A stretch of DNA of 64,000 nucleotides from Pseudopithomyces maydicus (taxonomy: Eukaryota > Ascomycota > Dothideomycetes > Pleosporales > Didymosphaeriaceae): contig JANTUC010000016.1 in NCBI GenBank assembly GCA_026873275.1, positions 1,353,109 to 1,417,108 on the forward strand, in the 5' to 3' direction. A program made the position numbers and the translations under genes. This document shows positions 60,078 through 64,000 of the stretch, piece after piece. Numbering within the stretch: position 1 is the first letter of the stretch; every line of letters begins with the position of its first letter. Under the pieces are notes generated by a model. It saw nothing but the letters and a program-made list of their open reading frames with translations. It was not told the origin of the DNA and searched no databases.

Positions 60078-61171
60078 ATGCCTCCTGCACTTCTAGAGGT
60101 AGAATATTTTATATATTATTATAAGTTTAATTATAAAGCGTAAGCTAAACGCAGAGTAAAAGAATATATTATTTATAAAATAGCGCTAATAGCTAGTATA
60201 TAATTATAATAAAAATTATAGACTGAGACTGGAATTTACTATAATAACTTTAGTATAGGTAAAGATAGTATAAGTTAAGTAATAACTAGAGAAATAGGTA
60301 AACTATTAGTATTCTATTTATTATCTTTCACAACTCCTTACTTTACTAATATACTTTAAGTCTTTTATAAACGAACGTATATTTCAGTATCACTAAACTA
60401 AAATAATACCTTTTATATTGCACCTTATATCGCGCTAAATTATATTATATTAATTATAGTAATAGATGAATTAAATTCTAGTTATTATAATATTAATAGT
60501 ATAATAGCGTATTTACTATAATATAAAAATTATTTATAATTATCTAAGATATTAAAATATATTAAATATTTATAATTATCTAAGATCTTTATAAACTTAA
60601 AATATTCTATTATTCTAAATAGCTTAGTACTTAATACTGCGCTAAATATATTACCTATTATTATAGGGAGTAATATATATTCTCCTATTAGCCCTATATT
60701 AGATACTATATTACTGCCTCTAGAGTTAAATTAGGAGTTTAATAAATAGGTTTACTTAAATCTTAATATACTAAACATAGGCTTACTTATAAAAGATTCT
60801 ATACTACTTAATAATATAATTACTAATTTAGAAAGGCTAGAGATTAGTAATAATCTAAATTTAACTATAAATAAGACTTCTATTTAAGTATTTCTATTAC
60901 TAGCAGAATAAAGGAATCTATTAAATAAAAGAATACCTTAAATAGATAAGTAGACTATTACTAATTAAATTATATATAATACTTTATATATAGTGCTTAA
61001 AAGTATTAATAGTAAACTAGAATTTAGCGATAGGATACCTTTTAATAAAGAAAATAAAAATATTAATAATAATTTAGTAACTAGAATAATATCTAATATT
61101 ACTTTTAATTTAATATTTTATATAATAATACCTACCTGTTCCCTAAAATCTATAATATATATAAAGGGGTA
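60078..61171 (+). pseudogene. Long RIP-degraded fossil ORF, unknown family
   Basis: From ATG 60078 (MPPALLEVEYFIYYYKFNYK) one frame can be followed for about 360 codons. The in-frame stops I read are TAA or TAG, none TGA, each at a place where Gln fits. A terminal TAA follows IYIKG. Frame conservation over 1.1 kb with only C-to-T type stops indicates a real former coding sequence. Segments such as LPIIIGSNIYSPISPILDTI are protein-like. No known transposase, helicase or polymerase motif was recognised. Confidence 0.5.
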
Positions 61172-62199
61172 ATAGTATTTATATTACTCTAGTATAATTA
61201 GTAAATATAAATAGAATATTATTACTCCCTCCCTACTTATTCCTTTACTTTTTATCTATTATATATTACTAATTATAATAGTAATAATATTTAATTACTC
61301 ATTAACTAATCTTCTATTTAATACTATTTAATACTGTGCTTCTGCGTTATATATATATATAATATTAAAAAGATATTTTAGCTATACACTTATAGCAATA
61401 ATCTAAATACTTTAATAAATTATTCCTATTTTTATTCCTTTTAAACTAGATTATCTATAACTACTAATACTGCGAAAAGCATTAACTCACTATTTTTATA
61501 TAAAGATATAAAACTTTCGCGATTAGGCTTAAATACTAATAGGTATAGTTAATAAGTATAACAGATAACCCTATTTTAGCCTAGATTTAACTAAATAAGA
61601 ATTTCTTTAATTAAAAGGTAAACGCGTTAAGCTTATTTAAAGATTTAATTATAATAGTATTATCTTCTTTCCTAAAAGTCTTACTATTTTTAATTATACT
61701 TTTTTAATTTCTTTTCTTCTAATATTTATAGAAGGCTTTATAAGAAACTAATATATTATTACAGGCGATAAGGTCGGTAGTAATATATTTTAATGAAATA
61801 AATCTAAGTATACAGAATAGAGGCTAGCTAGTATAAAAAGGTATATAAGGATACTCTAGACAGCTAGTATATATTAATCCTAATTAGAACTTAGCGCACT
61901 AGGCGATTAGATTAGTTCTATAATTAATTATAGAATTATTATAAGATTAATTTATAATACTATCCCCCTCTTTAAAAAGCTTCGTCCTAAAGCGTTAAAA
62001 TCCTCTATACTAAATTAGTCGCCCTAGAGGACTTCTGTATTACTTATAATTAAAATTCTATTTAAGCGGTTCTATTATACAATAATCTTAGTATAAAATC
62101 TATTTTATAAAGTGCTATAGAGCTATTTCCTTAGGGAACTTAACTATTAGACTATTTAACTAAGATTAAGCTTCCTAACTTAATAGATAAATATATTAT

Positions 62200-63230
62200 T
62201 TTTTATTTTACCGGCTAGTTATAATTAGCGTTTCCTAGTTTAATAACTTTTATATAAAGTCCTACTAAGTGGCCTTCCTATAATATATTCTTTTATCCCT
62301 CCTTTACTAGGAGCCAGACCGCAGCCATATACTTATTATAATAATTTAAGAGCTTTATACTCTATCTGCTTAGAAGTATTTAAATAATATAAGTAATACT
62401 TAATAAGGTGCTGCTAGCAACTAGTAATATTAAAATATAGTTTTTAAGTAGGGTATTTAAAATTGTCCTATTTAATTAGTAATTTTAAGAGGCCTTTTTT
62501 ACTAGTATTAGAATTAATTACCTATTAGTTTATCTTATAATTAAGGATAAATTTACCTCTATATACTAGTAGTCCTTTCTTTAAGCTCTACTGGCCCTTA
62601 AGACGTAGGGCGTTATTTTATTAGAGGATTTATATCCTAGAGGTACAGTAATTAAGAATAAAATTATAAGTATATATCTTTAAGTATTACGTAGTCTAAA
62701 AAGTCCAGTTTAAAGGCCTAATTAGTACTCTTATTAATTTTATTATCTTAGTACACTTTAGTAATTTAGAATAGGCTAAGGTTCTTCTTTAAGAGCCCTT
62801 TACTATATTGTGTTTTAATATTTTAAGTATTTAGTATAATCTAGTTATCTTTATAAAGAACTAGTATTAATATACATTTTTTATTTATATATATCTTCAT
62901 GACCTTCTAGGCCTACTTAATAGAATATTATAGTTACTACTTTACCTCCTTAATATATTATACTAGCTTATTTACTATCTTAGTGTCTTAAGCGTTCTTT
63001 TAGCCCTTAAAAATTATTTCTAGAGACTTAGTACCTACTCTTAGTATATATTCCTTAGTGGCCTTAAATAGGCTAATCCCTATAGTAGAACTCTTACTAC
63101 TATTAGTAGTAAACTTCGCTATTAATAGTATTTCTGCTTAGTTATTTTACTTATAATTAATATAATAGTGTAGGTAAGTCTTTAGGGCTTAATTCTATAA
63201 TTTCTATCTACTTATTTATCTCTGGGTAAA
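62200..63230 (-). pseudogene. Ty3/gypsy integrase C-terminal relic
   Basis: Minus-strand reading from about 63110: GISLFKATKEYILRVGTKS, then stop-rich KNA-DTKIVNKLV and QYSIK-type helices, then a segment around 62850-62650 (NIKT..., KKNLSLF-ITKVY) matching the post-integrase SH3-like region. GHLVGLYIKVIKLGN near 62270 looks like a second copy of the same region. The upstream integrase core is missing: the fragment ends where the subtelomeric repeats begin. Confidence 0.65.
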
Positions 63231-63247
63231 AGGCTATTAATATTATA

Positions 63248-63943
63248 ACCATAAGGATAGCTAGTCCTAGAGGTTAAGATTGATTCTCGGGCAGGAGCAA
63301 CTTATAGAGGGAGAAGGGTTATTAACTGTGTAAGCAGGTTAATAGGGTAGTCAATATTAATATTATATATAATATTAAATCAACAAGGGGGCCTAAGTAA
63401 ATCTAAACAATAGATTAATAAACAGGATTAAATACAAAATATTAGAGTTAATACTTTAAGTTTCTATATACTTTATATTGGCTCTGCTCGCTAGCAAGCA
63501 ATTCCTAAAAACTACTCTCTACTAAGCGCTCTCTACTAAGCGCTTATTATAACTATAAGGGTAGCTAGTCCTAGAGGTTAAGGTGGGTTCTCGGGCAGGA
63601 GTAACTTATAGAGAGAGAAGGGTTATTAACTGCGTAAGCAGGTTAATAGGGTAGTCGGTATTAGTATTACGAATAATACTAAATTAATAATAAGGCCTAA
63701 GTAAATCTAAACAATAGATTAATAAATAGGTTAAACACGAGTATCTTGTAAAGAAACTTAGGTTTTTATATACTTTATACTAGTCCTGCTCGCTAGTGAG
63801 TAGTTCTTAAAAATTACTCTCTACTAAGTACTCTTTTATTAAGACTATAAGGGTAGCTAGTTCTAGAGGTTAAGGTTGATTCTTAGGCAGGAGCAACTTA
63901 TAGAGGAAGAAGGATTATTAATTGTATAAGTGGGTTAATAGGG
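63248..63943 (+). repeat. Subtelomeric tandem repeat, about 2.3 units
   Basis: Units begin ACYATAAGGRTAGCTAGT at 63248, 63552 and 63844, so spacings are 304 and 292 bp. The first is longer by a duplicated CTCTACTAAGCG. Conserved blocks include GGCAGGAG(C/T)AACTTATAGAG and TAAGTAAATCTAAACAATAG. The third unit is only 100 nt and runs straight into telomere hexamers. Confidence 0.9.
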
Positions 63944-64000
63944 TTAGGGTTAGGGTTAGGGTTAGGGTTAGGGTTAGGGTTAGGCGTTAGGGTTAGGGTT
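63944..64000 (+). repeat. Telomere (TTAGGG)n
   Basis: 57 bases of TTAGGG in the G-rich orientation expected at a right chromosome end. One variant spacer is seen (TTAGGCGTTAGGG near 63980). Confidence 0.97.

Larger units (their letters stand above)
51028..63247. other. AT-rich, RIP-mutated subtelomeric block
   Basis: About 12 kb of very AT-rich DNA with almost no CpA/TpG-rich codons and only one ORF above 60 codons. Wherever a former protein frame can be read, stops fall at positions expected to be Gln (CAA/CAG to TAA/TAG). This is the signature of repeat-induced point mutation of cytosines. It is filled with decayed retroelements and unknown relics. 51028-51698, 55629-56689, 56909-57691 and 61172-62199 hold nothing identified beyond short repeats. 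Confidence 0.85.

Noticed and set aside
1..64000. tRNA or rRNA genes
   Set aside because: I saw no cloverleaf or rRNA-like sequence by eye. A dedicated tRNA search was not possible here.

Overview
The window is the right-hand end of a chromosome from a filamentous ascomycete (Pezizomycotina). It ends in (TTAGGG)n at 63944-64000. The genes carry short GT-AG introns of about 37-110 nt. The families are typical of such fungi: a Zn2Cys6 regulator, a LaeA-like methyltransferase, a GH55 glucanase, a SAT4/PTH11-type membrane protein, an MFS exporter and a microbial P450. The transposon remnants show repeat-induced point mutation (RIP).

Layout. 1-51027 is gene-bearing DNA of ordinary composition. 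In order it holds: the 3' part of a ferric reductase; an unassigned multi-exon gene with faint terpene-synthase-like character; a LaeA-like methyltransferase; a secreted GH55 beta-1,3-glucanase; a MYND-finger protein; a membrane protein; a Zn2Cys6 regulator followed by a pyruvate decarboxylase; two frameshifted hypotheticals; a secreted S33-type serine peptidase; an MFS transporter; a class II aldolase/adducin-type protein; a phosphodiester-glycosidase-like protein; a secreted RNase T1-family protein; a DUF3632-like protein; a small secreted protein; a PTH11-like receptor; a 3beta-HSD/sterol-decarboxylase-like SDR; a cytochrome P450; a small hypothetical; and an FAD monooxygenase. Long gaps without a convincing gene lie at 3831-6698, 7712-10198 and 36116-40974.

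51028-63247 is extremely AT-rich and almost free of ORFs. It begins directly after the FAD monooxygenase stop codon. It holds a structurally complete Ty3/gypsy-type LTR element on the minus strand (51699-55628, 236-bp LTRs, AATAA target duplication). It also holds integrase fragments of other Ty3-like elements and at least two fossil ORFs of unknown family on the plus strand. In-frame stops in these relics fall at glutamine-type positions (TAA/TAG), as expected from C-to-T RIP. 63248-63943 is a tandem subtelomeric repeat of about 300 bp (2.3 copies). Its last copy is cut by the telomere, and a mutated inverted copy lies near 56.7-56.9 kb.

Two themes cross the window. First, many otherwise good reading frames are broken by single-base losses at homopolymers, mostly C/G runs now of length 5. 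This looks like homopolymer undercalling, or recent decay, rather than ordinary gene structure. Second, the telomere-proximal genes at 42-51 kb (receptor-like protein, SDR, P450, FAD monooxygenase) look like an accessory oxidative group. The SDR/P450 pair is of the kind used in sterol or triterpenoid C-4 processing.
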